Positions 1 to 6,098 of a stretch of DNA of 6,415 nucleotides are shown here, piece after piece (the first letter of the stretch is position 1; the number at the start of each line of letters is the position of its first letter). The DNA lies in assembly GCA_963544755.1 (NCBI GenBank), contig CAUUGH010000062.1:1-6415 (forward strand), read 5' to 3'. The notes under the pieces are model-generated. The model saw nothing but the letters and a program-made list of their open reading frames with translations, did not search any database and was not told where the DNA came from. This stretch comes from Selenomonas sp963544755 (lineage in GTDB: Bacteria > Bacillota > Negativicutes > Selenomonadales > Selenomonadaceae). A program made the translations under genes and the position numbers.

Positions 1-2107
1 TGCCGTTTAGGTTGACGGTGTTGTTGTTTGTGGTTGCGCCTTCGCCGCCTGTGACGCTATTTACTTGGGCATTTATGAGGTTTACCGTATTGCCCGTGGC
101 GTTGCCGTTGGTAGATTTGCCGCCGTAAACATTGTTGAAGCCTGTGCCGCCTTTTATGTTGACGATGTTATTTGATGCTTCGCCACTTGTCGAACGACCG
201 CCGTAGACATCTTTATTTGTTGCCGTGCCGCCTTTTATGTTGACGGTATTGTATGTAGACGCGCCGCTATCTGTAACGCCGCCGAAAATGTCGCCGTTTA
301 ATGTGCCGTCCGTGATGTTGACAATATTCTTTTCTGCTTTGCCCGTACCGCTAGCTTCTGCGCCTTGCACATCCGCACCTACCGTGCCGCCCGTGATGGT
401 GACGGTATTTTCTGTAGCGTCGCCGCTATTTTCAGTTTTGCCGCCGTAGACTTTTTGTGTCGTGCCGCCCGTTATTTCGGCGAAGTTGCCATTGGCATTG
501 CCGCTTTTAGCTTTGCCGCCTATAAGTGAGCCGGTCACGGCGCCGCTTTTTAAGATGGCGTGATTGCCCGTCGCGTTGCCGTCTGCGGCTTCAGCGTAGC
601 CGCCTGTCATACTTTTAACCACTGCGCCTGTGCCATCTAGCGTGAGATAATTGCCTATGCTGTTTTTTACGTTCTCACCCGTTGCCGTCGAGCCGCTGCC
701 GGCTGTCCAGCCGCCGTAGGCATCTTTAGTACTATTATTGTCACTTAAAGTGATTTTGTTGTTTCGCGTCGTGTTGCCAAGAGTAGAGCGACCGCCCCAG
801 ATGTTTGTTCCCTCCTCATCTTTAGCCGTCGAATCTTTGAACTGGTAGGTGCGATAGTTGATTGCTTTGGTGTTTGATTCGTTTTCGATTATAGTTTCAG
901 TGGTTTCTTCCGTTTGTCCTACTTTCTTTGGCCCACTAAACTCAAAGCCATTATCGTTCCACATCAATATGCCTTTACCGACTTTTGCGTTTTTTACACG
1001 AAGCTGGCTAAGGCTGTCGAATTTTGTTTTGTGCGTCGTATCCGTGAGGTGGAGCAAAGCGGTGCTTGTACTTGTATATGTACTGAAATTAAAATTTATC
1101 GTCGAAAAATTTTCAATATTGAGTACCTTAGCATTGGTGTTGACATTTAGTATGTTGTTTTTTACTTCGCCGGTACTGCTACTTTTGCCGCCGATGAGTT
1201 TACCGTTGATCGCGTAGCCGGCTTTCATTTTGCTCTTACCGTCGCCGAGGTTTACCGTATTATCTGATACTTCGCCAGAGTCAGAAGAGTAGCCGCCATA
1301 AACCGTTTGCGTTATCATACCGCCCGTGATTGTGACGGTATTGCCTGTCACCTTGCCTTTTCCATAGGTAGAGCCACCGTAAATGTCACCGTTGATCGTA
1401 CCACCTGTAATATTGACTTTATTACCTGTAACATTGCCTTTGCCATTCGATACGGCACCACCGCAGACATCGCCGCCGTTAATAGTGCCTCCTTCGATGG
1501 TTGCCGTGTTGTTTTCTACATTGCTGTCAGCATTATCTTTTGCATAGCCGCCGTAAATATTTTTGATATTATTTACACTGCCGTCCTTGAGTGTTGCTGT
1601 ATTGCCCTTGATGATGCCTGCGCCTGTTTCTGCCATACCGCCGGCCATATCGCCGTTTAGATGATTCCCGTTAAACGTGGCATGATTATTTTCTACACTG
1701 CCGCCGCCTTTGGTGACGCCGCCATAGATGCCGTCAGCAGATGAGAGCAGCCCTCCTGTCGCCGGATTGACAGTGACACGGTTACCTGTTACGCTCCCGG
1801 TGCCAAATGTAAGACCACCGTAAAGCTGTTTATTATATCCTCCCGTTATGCCGTTAAAGGTCAGCGTGTTATCCTTTACGTTGCCGCTATCGGTAGCAGT
1901 ACCGATAAAGCCTGCCGCTGTACCGAAAGCAGGTCCGCCGCCGGGATTTTTAGCATTATCTGCCGGTTCACGCGTAGCATCAATCGTTATATTTTGCCCC
2001 GTAACATCAGCTGCATCGGCAGATACTGCCGAAAAAAATGTGCTGCTGCCGAGCGCGAGCGCGACGAAGAGTGAGAGATGGCGCTTGGGTGTTTTTGTTT
2101 TTAGCAT
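1..2107 (-). CDS. Large exported repeat-rich surface protein (autotransporter/adhesin-like), 5' part only
   Basis: The frame is open from ATG at 2107 to the left window edge (702 codons, no stop), so the C-terminus is missing. The start is set by AGGAGGT at 2112-2118, 4-5 bases upstream. Residues 1-32 look like a Sec signal: basic MLKTKTPKRH, hydrophobic LSLFVALALG, then a small-residue region with likely cleavage near SADA|ADV. The mature part is very rich in Asn, Gly and Thr and is built of about 18 degenerate units of 25-31 residues. Each has a strand-like stretch such as NTVTITGGT followed by a VYGG-type anchor and a polar turn. Residues 321-435 break this pattern. Such repeats usually fold as an elongated beta-solenoid passenger. 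I infer a cell-surface or autotransporter protein, but the anchoring domain (beta-barrel or SLH) would lie outside the window and cannot be checked. It has its own promoter, separate from lysS. Only one Cys is seen (residue 214). Substrate and partner are unknown. Confidence 0.85.
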   Translation of the reverse strand, partial: MLKTKTPKRHLSLFVALALGSSTFFSAVSADAADVTGQNITIDATREPADNAKNPGGGPAFGTAAGFIGTATDSGNVKDNTLTFNGITGGYNKQLYGGLTFGTGSVTGNRVTVNPATGGLLSSADGIYGGVTKGGGSVENNHATFNGNHLNGDMAGGMAETGAGIIKGNTATLKDGSVNNIKNIYGGYAKDNADSNVENNTATIEGGTINGGDVCGGAVSNGKGNVTGNKVNITGGTINGDIYGGSTYGKGKVTGNTVTITGGMITQTVYGGYSSDSGEVSDNTVNLGDGKSKMKAGYAINGKLIGGKSSSTGEVKNNILNVNTNAKVLNIENFSTINFNFSTYTSTSTALLHLTDTTHKTKFDSLSQLRVKNAKVGKGILMWNDNGFEFSGPKKVGQTEETTETIIENESNTKAINYRTYQFKDSTAKDEEGTNIWGGRSTLGNTTRNNKITLSDNNSTKDAYGGWTAGSGSTATGENVKNSIGNYLTLDGTGAVVKSMTGGYAEAADGNATGNHAILKSGAVTGSLIGGKAKSGNANGNFAEITGGTTQKVYGGKTENSGDATENTVTITGGTVGADVQGAEASGTGKAEKNIVNITDGTLNGDIFGGVTDSGASTYNTVNIKGGTATNKDVYGGRSTSGEASNNIVNIKGGTGFNNVYGGKSTNGNATGNTVNLINAQVNSVTGGEGATTNNNTVNLNG
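2..802 (-). repeat. C-terminal block of about 27-residue glycine-anchored repeats, continuing past the edge
   Basis: Residues 436-702 resume the repeat with GG anchors near 437, 464, 502, 529, 554, 581, 608, 635, 661 and 686. The period is tighter here (mostly 25-27 residues, about 81 bp) than in the first block. Units such as 'NTVNIKGGTATNKDVYGG' and 'NIVNIKGGTGFNNVYGG' are the closest pair seen. One unit is degenerate, with VQGA in place of VYGG (residues 580-583). The pattern is still running at the last base of the window, so more units follow. Confidence 0.8.
803..1147 (-). other. Non-repeat module interrupting the repeats of the surface protein
   Basis: Residues about 321-435 lack the NTVTI/YGG signature. 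They begin with an aliphatic/aromatic stretch (KVLNIENFSTINFNFS), continue through TSTALLHLTD, and then become more charged (KKVGQTEETTETIIENES) before the repeats resume at NIWGGRS. Segments of the form 'NFxxINF ... LLxLTD' recur in large Negativicutes surface proteins between repeat blocks; I recall this as a general pattern, not from a search. It may be a capping or rigid spacer domain between two solenoid blocks. No catalytic motif is visible. Confidence 0.55.
1148..1885 (-). repeat. N-terminal block of about 27-30-residue glycine-anchored protein repeats
   Basis: Residues about 75-320 of the surface protein contain eight degenerate units. GG anchors fall near residues 97, 128, 155, 185, 214, 243, 270 and 305 (LYGG, IYGG, MAGG, IYGG, VCGG, IYGG, VYGG, LIGG), a spacing of 27-35. 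Between anchors is the pattern G-x-V-x-x-N-x-V/A-T/N-I/F-x-G-G. The DNA copies are diverged (roughly 80-95 bp each), so this is an old protein-level repeat rather than a recent tandem duplication. Confidence 0.8.
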
Positions 2108-2167
2108 AGTTACCTCCTATGGGTTAATAGCCTTATGAAAATTGCATACACTTAGGGATTTGGTTTT

Positions 2168-2196
2168 ATTATAGCGATTTCATGCTGTTTTATCAA
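2168..2196 (-). promoter_or_regulatory. Sigma-A-type promoter of the surface-protein gene
   Basis: On the minus strand, TTGATA (2196-2191) and a perfect TATAAT (2173-2168) are separated by 17 bases. Transcription should begin near 2161, giving a leader of about 54 bases before the ATG at 2107. It lies downstream of the lysS terminator, so the surface-protein gene is expected to be its own transcription unit. The -35 box coincides with the middle of the inverted repeat listed separately. Confidence 0.8.
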
Positions 2197-2212
2197 ATAA
2201 AACAGCATGAAA
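2178..2212. promoter_or_regulatory. 35-bp inverted repeat overlapping the -35 box: probable operator or hairpin
   Basis: Arms of 16 bases (TTTCATGCTGTTTTAT at 2178-2193 and its exact complement at 2197-2212) flank a 3-base centre. All 16 pairs are perfect. The element covers the -35 hexamer and most of the spacer of the surface-protein promoter, where a bound dimer would block RNA polymerase. As RNA it could form a strong hairpin, but neither side has a proper T-run, so a terminator is less likely. The cognate regulator is not identifiable from the window. Confidence 0.6.
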
Positions 2213-2263
2213 AATTTTTGGCAGCTGCAAGTATAAAAGATTTAAAGAAGAAAGGCGCGAAAT

Positions 2264-2306
2264 AAAAAAGACTATCGCTTAAATTCTTGCTGCGATAGTC
2301 TTTTTA
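2264..2306 (-). terminator. Rho-independent terminator of greA-lysS
   Basis: A perfect 14-bp stem (2265-2278 with 2292-2305) encloses a 13-base loop. It starts about 40 bases after the lysS stop and, read on the minus strand, ends in TTTTTT. The plus-strand side also ends in five T, so the hairpin could work in either direction, though no plus-strand gene ends here. The A/T ends of the stem are the usual A-tract/U-tract pair. Confidence 0.85.
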
Positions 2307-2345
2307 AGCGCTGCTAAGTAGATGCGCTAAGGGCGCGGTTATATT

Positions 2346-3875
2346 TTATTTGCTCGTGCGCTCTTGCGCTTTAGCTGCTGCATCCGGGCGCATATGTGGG
2401 AAGAATAAGACGTCGCGAATGGATGCATTATCTGTTAAGAGCATTACCAGACGGTCGATGCCGATGCCAAGACCGCCTGTCGGCGCAAGACCGTATTCCA
2501 TCGCATGGATGTAGTCGCGATCCATCGGATGCGCTTCCTCGTCGCCGGCTTCGCGCTGCTTTACTTGCTCTAAGAAGCGCAGCTCTTGGTCGATTGGATC
2601 GTTTAGCTCTGTAAAGCCGTTGGCTAATTCTCGCCCGTAGACGTAAAACTCAAAGCGATCCGTGATGCGCGGATCGTCGCTGTTTCTTTTGGCTAGCGGT
2701 GAAATTTCCGTCGGATGTCCTGTAATAAAGGTCGGTTGCAGCAAAGTTTCTTCGACTTTTGCTTCAAAAGCTGCGTTTAAGATGGCACCGATGCCGTGCT
2801 TTTCTTCGTAGGCGATGCCGATGGCATCAGCCATGGCACGCGCCTCTTCGACTGTCTGAGCGCTCAGGAAGTCTTTTCCCGTCGCTTCTTTTACCGCGTC
2901 GTTCATGCTGATGCGACGAATATTTTTCAGATCGATTGCCATGCCCTCGTAGGTCAGAGCAGTCGTGCCGAGTACGTCTTTTGCTGCCTTACAGCAGATG
3001 CCTGCCGTAAGATCCATGAGGTCGTTGTAATCGGCATAAGCTTGATAAATCTCAATGGATGTAAATTCTGGATTATGTCGCACATCAATGCCTTCGTTGC
3101 GGAAGATGCGCCCGATTTCGTAGACGCGCTCTAGACCGCCGACGATGAGCCGCTTGAGATTTAGCTCTGTCGCGATGCGAAGATAAAGCTTCATATCAAG
3201 CGCGTTATGATGCGTTACAAAAGGACGCGCCGCCGCGCCGCCTGCGATCGTAGACATCACGGGCGTTTCTACTTCTAAAAAGCTGCGTTCGTCGAGGTAG
3301 CGGCGGATCGATTGGATGATCTTCGTGCGTTTGATGAACGTGTCTTTGACAGTGGGGTTCATGATGAGATCGACATAGCGCTGACGGTAGCGCATTTCCA
3401 CGTCTTTTAGCCCGTGAAATTTTTCTGGCAGAGGGCGAAGCGATTTGGCAAGGATGGTGAAATCATCGATGCGTACCGTAAGTTCGCCGCGCCGCGTGCG
3501 AAAGACGATGCCCTTTACGCCGATGATGTCGCCAATGTCTAAAAGTCGAAATTCCTGATATTTTTTTTCACCTAAAATGTCGAGTTTGAAATATATCTGG
3601 ATCTTGCCGGACAAATCCATGAGTACGGCAAAACTCGCTTTGCCGTGACCGCGAATCGCCATCAAGCGTCCGGCGATGCTGACTTTTTCTGTGCTTTCTT
3701 CTTCGCCGAGCGATTTAAAGCTAGATAGTATATCTGCCGCATGATGCGTGACTTCGTAGCGTTGCCCAAAGGGGGCGATGCCCATTTCGCGAAATTTTTC
3801 CATTTTTTCACGGCGCACGCGCATGAGTGTATGCAAATCTTCTTGCTGCGCCGTATCTTCTTTCTTTTCAGCCAA
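2346..3875 (-). CDS. lysS: Lysyl-tRNA synthetase, class II
   Basis: LysS charges tRNA-Lys with lysine using ATP, in the cytoplasm as a homodimer. The chosen start is TTG at 3875: AGGAGAGG (3881-3888) lies just upstream and the protein then starts MAEKKEDTAQQ, giving 509 residues, normal for bacterial LysS. An in-frame ATG at 3917 would lie inside greA and lacks a ribosome binding site. Residues about 64-146 form the N-terminal OB-fold anticodon-binding domain (VSIAGRLMAIRGHGKASF through ELTVRIDDF). Next comes the conserved linker RPLPEKFHGLKDVEMRYRQRY. The class II catalytic core has motif 1 (RRYLDERSFLEVETPVM, about 191-207), motif 2 (FRNEG...RHNPEFT, about 258-272, with the ATP-binding Arg) and motif 3 (GGLGIGIDRL, about 467-476). 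Similarity to Bacillus LysS extends through the whole length. It follows greA by 19 bases and is closed by a terminator. Confidence 0.97.
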   Translation of the reverse strand: MAEKKEDTAQQEDLHTLMRVRREKMEKFREMGIAPFGQRYEVTHHAADILSSFKSLGEEESTEKVSIAGRLMAIRGHGKASFAVLMDLSGKIQIYFKLDILGEKKYQEFRLLDIGDIIGVKGIVFRTRRGELTVRIDDFTILAKSLRPLPEKFHGLKDVEMRYRQRYVDLIMNPTVKDTFIKRTKIIQSIRRYLDERSFLEVETPVMSTIAGGAAARPFVTHHNALDMKLYLRIATELNLKRLIVGGLERVYEIGRIFRNEGIDVRHNPEFTSIEIYQAYADYNDLMDLTAGICCKAAKDVLGTTALTYEGMAIDLKNIRRISMNDAVKEATGKDFLSAQTVEEARAMADAIGIAYEEKHGIGAILNAAFEAKVEETLLQPTFITGHPTEISPLAKRNSDDPRITDRFEFYVYGRELANGFTELNDPIDQELRFLEQVKQREAGDEEAHPMDRDYIHAMEYGLAPTGGLGIGIDRLVMLLTDNASIRDVLFFPHMRPDAAAKAQERTSK

Positions 3876-3880
3876 TATGT

Positions 3881-3888
3881 CCTCTCCT
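3881..3888 (-). promoter_or_regulatory. Ribosome binding site that fixes the lysS TTG start
   Basis: AGGAGAGG lies between the greA stop (3895) and TTG at 3875, with 5 bases after the motif and 8 after its AGGAG core. No comparable motif precedes the upstream in-frame ATG at 3917. Confidence 0.8.
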
Positions 3889-3894
3889 AACTTA

Positions 3895-4365
3895 TCATTT
3901 AATCGCGACGACCTCATAGCGGATGATGCCTACAGGTGCGTGTACGTCCACGCGATCACCGACGCGCTTACCCATGATCGCAGCGCCGACAGGTGATTCA
4001 TTGGAAATCTTAAACTCCATCGTGTCCGCTTCTGCTGTGCCGACTATAGTATATGTTTCCTGCTCGTCTAATTCGAGGTCTTTGATCGAAACAGTGCTGC
4101 CCATCTGCACGGTGTCTGACGATGTGCCGCCTTTTATAATGGCGCTGTTACGAATCTTCGCTTCAAGATCTAATATCTCGCCTTCAAGAAATGCTTGCTC
4201 ATTTTTTGCATCGTCGTACTCTGAGTTTTCCGATAGATCGCCTAGTGCGATCGCCGCTTTTAGCCGCTCTGACACCTCGATACGCCGCACGCTCTTTAAG
4301 TAGTCTAGCTTTTCTTGCAGCTTTTTATAACCTTCTTCTGTCAGCATAACACGCTTTTCTGTCAT
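3895..4365 (-). CDS. greA: Transcription elongation factor GreA
   Basis: GreA enters the secondary channel of stalled, backtracked RNA polymerase and stimulates cleavage of the extruded RNA 3' end, letting transcription resume. The 156-residue length is typical. Residues 1 to about 75 form the antiparallel coiled-coil finger with the conserved tip GDLSENSEYDDAKNEQ (42-57). Asp43 and Glu46 match the acidic residues that coordinate the catalytic magnesium in the family. The C-terminal FKBP-like globular domain carries the signature SPVGAAIMGKRVGD (124-137). AAGGAG (4373-4378) is 7 bases before ATG. It is the first gene of a pair with lysS, an order common in Firmicutes and Negativicutes. Confidence 0.97.
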   Translation of the reverse strand: MTEKRVMLTEEGYKKLQEKLDYLKSVRRIEVSERLKAAIALGDLSENSEYDDAKNEQAFLEGEILDLEAKIRNSAIIKGGTSSDTVQMGSTVSIKDLELDEQETYTIVGTAEADTMEFKISNESPVGAAIMGKRVGDRVDVHAPVGIIRYEVVAIK

Positions 4366-4412
4366 TAAAATTCTCCTTTTTCAGTGTCTGTCGATGTTTT
4401 TGATCATGATTC

Positions 4413-4441
4413 ATTATGGGCAGCGCCTCGCGCCTTGCCAA
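4413..4441 (-). promoter_or_regulatory. Probable promoter of greA-lysS
   Basis: On the minus strand, TTGGCA (4441-4436) and CATAAT (4418-4413) have a 17-base spacer. They sit just after the GIY-YIG stop and predict a start near 4406 and a leader of about 40 bases. The spacer is GC-rich and can form a hairpin: GGCA/TGCC outer, GCGC/GCGC inner, two-base bulge. No T-run follows that hairpin, so read-through from the upstream three-gene unit is also possible. Confidence 0.6.
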
Positions 4442-4451
4442 CGAAGGATAA

Positions 4452-4712
4452 TTATTTGACGCTACTAACACCGGCTTTAGCTAGTGCTAGCTTTTTTGAG
4501 CGCGGCAGACGTTTTATTTCGCGCTCACGGCGCTGCGCCTCGCTTTTTTGGCTAAATTCTTCATAATAAAGGAGCCGTACAGGACAGCGCCCCTTAGTAT
4601 ATTTTGCGCCTTTTTTCGCATTGTGTGCGCTAAGACGCTTTTTTAGATCGTTCGTCCAACCGGTGTAAAGCGTGCCATCTGAGCAGATGAGTATATAGGT
4701 AAAAGCGCACAC
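4452..4712 (-). CDS. Small GIY-YIG nuclease-fold protein (UPF0213/YhbQ-like)
   Basis: A single-domain GIY-YIG protein of 86 residues from a GTG at 4712; this fold supports metal-dependent DNA strand cleavage. Visible motif parts are TYI (Tyr6), LYTG (Tyr16), the Arg26 helix KKRLSAHN, the family block GAKYTKGRCPVRLLYYEEF, and QRREREIKRLPRSKKLAL with the conserved Glu region. The order and spacing match the short YhbQ/UPF0213 family, whose physiological role is poorly defined. A longer 102-residue reading from ATG at 4760 exists, but it would overlap the isomerase by 47 bases and its first 16 residues lie outside the domain. The GTG start is one base after the isomerase stop, suggesting translational coupling; the nearest GAGG is 12 bases away, rather far. 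Confidence is high in the family and moderate in the start. Confidence 0.88.
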   Translation of the reverse strand: MCAFTYILICSDGTLYTGWTNDLKKRLSAHNAKKGAKYTKGRCPVRLLYYEEFSQKSEAQRREREIKRLPRSKKLALAKAGVSSVK

Positions 4713-4713
4713 C

Positions 4714-5292
4714 TTATTTTTTTTCCTCGCGGCGAATCGTGACTTTCTCCATGATGACATTAGAAAGCGGCTTATCTTGCAGATCTGTATCTACTTTGCC
4801 AATTTCGCGCACGACTTCCATGCCCTTTATGACCTTGCCGAAAACCGAATGATGCCCATTGAGCCACGGCGTCGCCGCTAGTGTGATGAAAAACTGCGAG
4901 CCGCCCGTATTAGGTCCGGCATTTGCCATCGAAAGGATACCTTCTTGATCGTGTTTTAAATCTTTATGAAATTCATCTTGAATCGTATAGCCGGGACCGC
5001 CCGTACCCATGCCGTCCGGATCGCCGCCTTGAATCATAAAGCCATCGATCACGCGGTGGAAAATCAGCCCGTCATAAAAGCCCTTTTCTGCAAGATCCGT
5101 GAAGTTTTTCACCGTAATCGGCGCCTTATCCTCAAAAAGTTCGATCTCAAATGTACCCTTATTGGTCGTAAAAACTGCTATAGGATTTGCCATTTTTTTC
5201 GCTCCTTTCGTCTTGTCATTTGTACCTGCTGCCGTGCAGCCCGTCGTCAAGAAAACGAATGTCGCCAGCAAAAAAACAAGAACCTTCTTCAT
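4714..5292 (-). CDS. Cyclophilin-type peptidyl-prolyl cis-trans isomerase, lipoprotein form
   Basis: Catalyses cis-trans isomerisation of Xaa-Pro bonds in folding proteins. Residues 1-19 are a lipoprotein signal: MKK, hydrophobic VLVFLLATFVF, lipobox LTTGC with the lipidated Cys19. A short polar linker (20-33) leads to the cyclophilin domain (34-192). Active-site residues match cyclophilin A: FHR (78-80, Arg80), FMIQGGD (85-91, Phe85, Met86, Gln88), SMANAGPNTGGSQFF (121-135, Asn124, Gln133, Phe135) and TPWLNGHH (Trp143, His148). The ATG overlaps the upstream hydrolase stop by 4 bases (ATGA), and AAAGGAGG inside that gene is its binding site. A second good start exists at Met34 (see the internal site). 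As a lipoprotein it would act at the outer face of the inner membrane or in the periplasm; the shorter form would be cytoplasmic. No key residue is missing. Confidence 0.95.
   Translation of the reverse strand: MKKVLVFLLATFVFLTTGCTAAGTNDKTKGAKKMANPIAVFTTNKGTFEIELFEDKAPITVKNFTDLAEKGFYDGLIFHRVIDGFMIQGGDPDGMGTGGPGYTIQDEFHKDLKHDQEGILSMANAGPNTGGSQFFITLAATPWLNGHHSVFGKVIKGMEVVREIGKVDTDLQDKPLSNVIMEKVTIRREEKK
5191..5208 (-). promoter_or_regulatory. Internal ribosome binding site and second start of the isomerase
   Basis: AAAGGAG (5202-5208) stands 8 bases before an in-frame ATG at 5193-5191, codon 34. Translation from it gives MANPIAVFTTNKGTFEIELF..., the exact N-terminus expected of a free-standing cytoplasmic cyclophilin (159 residues), without signal peptide or lipobox. 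Seven A bases run into the ATG. The same bases encode linker residues Lys-Gly-Ala-Lys-Lys in the long form, so coding chance cannot be excluded. Confidence 0.55.
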
Positions 5293-6011
5293 AGTGTAAA
5301 ACCTCCTTTATCGCTCCAATGGCGCATTTCGCCCGGCTCTAGCGGTGTCCAATATGCCAAGGGGTGTCCGGCGGCAAAAAAGTCTGCTGGCGGCTGCCAA
5401 GGAGGATAGCCGACGCTATGCATTGTAACTAGTGCCTTAAACTTCGTCCTTGCACAAAACTCTTTTGCACCGACATCTGAAAATTCCTCTAAGCGTCCGT
5501 CTACGGGGAAAAAGGCGACATCGCCGGTAAGCCCGTCGAGCTTTTTCATCTGCTTCATAAAGCCGTTTTTCGCTAGCTTATTGTTTTCTTCTGTATCGCC
5601 CTTCCAATGCCACCAGTTAAAATCGCCGGCATGAAATATACGCCTGCCGCCTAGCTCTACGAGAAAAGATGTTCCCGTATCTGTCGAAGAAAACGTATCG
5701 ACGCGGATGCCATCTTCTTCATGATGACTATAGTCTGCAAGATACACCGTCTTTTCCGTTGGAAACCGCTTGCCGCGCTTCGTGCGCCGGATCTCATCCG
5801 CCATAAAATACCGCGTGATCGTCGCTTCATAATCTAAAATATGCACATCGAAATGATCAAAATGCGCGTGCGACACAAAAAAATATATTTGCTCTGCGTC
5901 GCCTAAAAGCCGCTTTAGCACCTGCGCCGGATCGCGGTAAGCGTCAAAAACCAGCAGTGTGCGCGAAAGCCGTACGGCAAAGCCGCTGTTAAGTAAATAT
6001 GAAATCTCCAA
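5289..6011 (-). CDS. MBL-fold metal-dependent hydrolase, function unknown
   Basis: A 240-residue metallo-beta-lactamase-fold protein starting at TTG (6011), supported by AAAGGAGG (6018-6025) 6 bases upstream. The N-terminal strands MEISYLLNSGFAVRL and TLLVFDAY resemble the UlaG-like branch. The metal-binding motif is SHAHFDHF (His48, His50, Asp52, His53). HAGD (127-130) probably gives the next ligands, and TMHSVGYPPW (His198) the C-terminal one. An intact ligand set suggests an active enzyme, but the substrate cannot be read from the sequence. Family members include lactonases, phosphodiesterases and nucleases. No signal peptide is seen, so it should be cytoplasmic. It is the first gene of a unit with the isomerase and GIY-YIG protein, overlapping the isomerase start by 4 bases. 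Confidence 0.9.
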   Translation of the reverse strand: MEISYLLNSGFAVRLSRTLLVFDAYRDPAQVLKRLLGDAEQIYFFVSHAHFDHFDVHILDYEATITRYFMADEIRRTKRGKRFPTEKTVYLADYSHHEEDGIRVDTFSSTDTGTSFLVELGGRRIFHAGDFNWWHWKGDTEENNKLAKNGFMKQMKKLDGLTGDVAFFPVDGRLEEFSDVGAKEFCARTKFKALVTMHSVGYPPWQPPADFFAAGHPLAYWTPLEPGEMRHWSDKGGFTL

Positions 6012-6017
6012 GCGTTG

Positions 6018-6025
6018 CCTCCTTT
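6018..6025 (-). promoter_or_regulatory. Ribosome binding site that fixes the hydrolase TTG start
   Basis: AAAGGAGG is 6 bases before TTG at 6011. The translation from there begins directly with the first strand of the MBL fold, and no in-frame ATG upstream is needed. Confidence 0.8.
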
Positions 6026-6059
6026 ATTGTTAAAGAGATTTACCTAAAGAACAGACAAC

Positions 6060-6089
6060 ATTATAGCAGAAGATGAGATGAAAACACAA
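6060..6089 (-). promoter_or_regulatory. Extended -10 promoter of the hydrolase-isomerase-GIY-YIG unit
   Basis: On the minus strand a perfect TATAAT (6065-6060) is preceded by TGC, an extended -10 (TGnTATAAT). A weak -35, TTGTGT, lies 18 bases upstream at 6089-6084. The predicted start is near 6053, about 40 bases before the TTG. A short inverted repeat ACAAT-GAA-ATTGT (6086-6098) touches the -35 box; it could be chance. Confidence 0.65.
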
Positions 6090-6098
6090 TGAAATTGT

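Noticed and set aside
2..1885. Regular about 81-bp spacing as a possible CRISPR array or recent tandem repeat
   Set aside because: Copies differ strongly at the DNA level and stay in frame as protein repeats; there are no identical short repeats with unique spacers.
225..2138. Several plus-strand open frames of 70-120 residues opposite the surface-protein gene
   Set aside because: They are antisense to one continuous 702-codon frame with a signal peptide, repeats and a binding site. Repetitive Gly/Asn/Thr codons leave the other strand free of stops.
2178..2212. Inverted repeat as a plain terminator
   Set aside because: It lacks a T-run on either side and overlaps a strong promoter; the real lysS terminator is at 2264-2306.
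3876..3917. Upstream ATG start for lysS
   Set aside because: It lies within greA, has no binding site, and adds 14 residues not typical of LysS. TTG at 3875 has AGGAGAGG.
4713..4760. ATG start giving a 102-residue GIY-YIG protein
   Set aside because: The extra 16 residues are basic, outside the domain, and are encoded wholly within the isomerase tail. GTG right after its stop fits the family length better.
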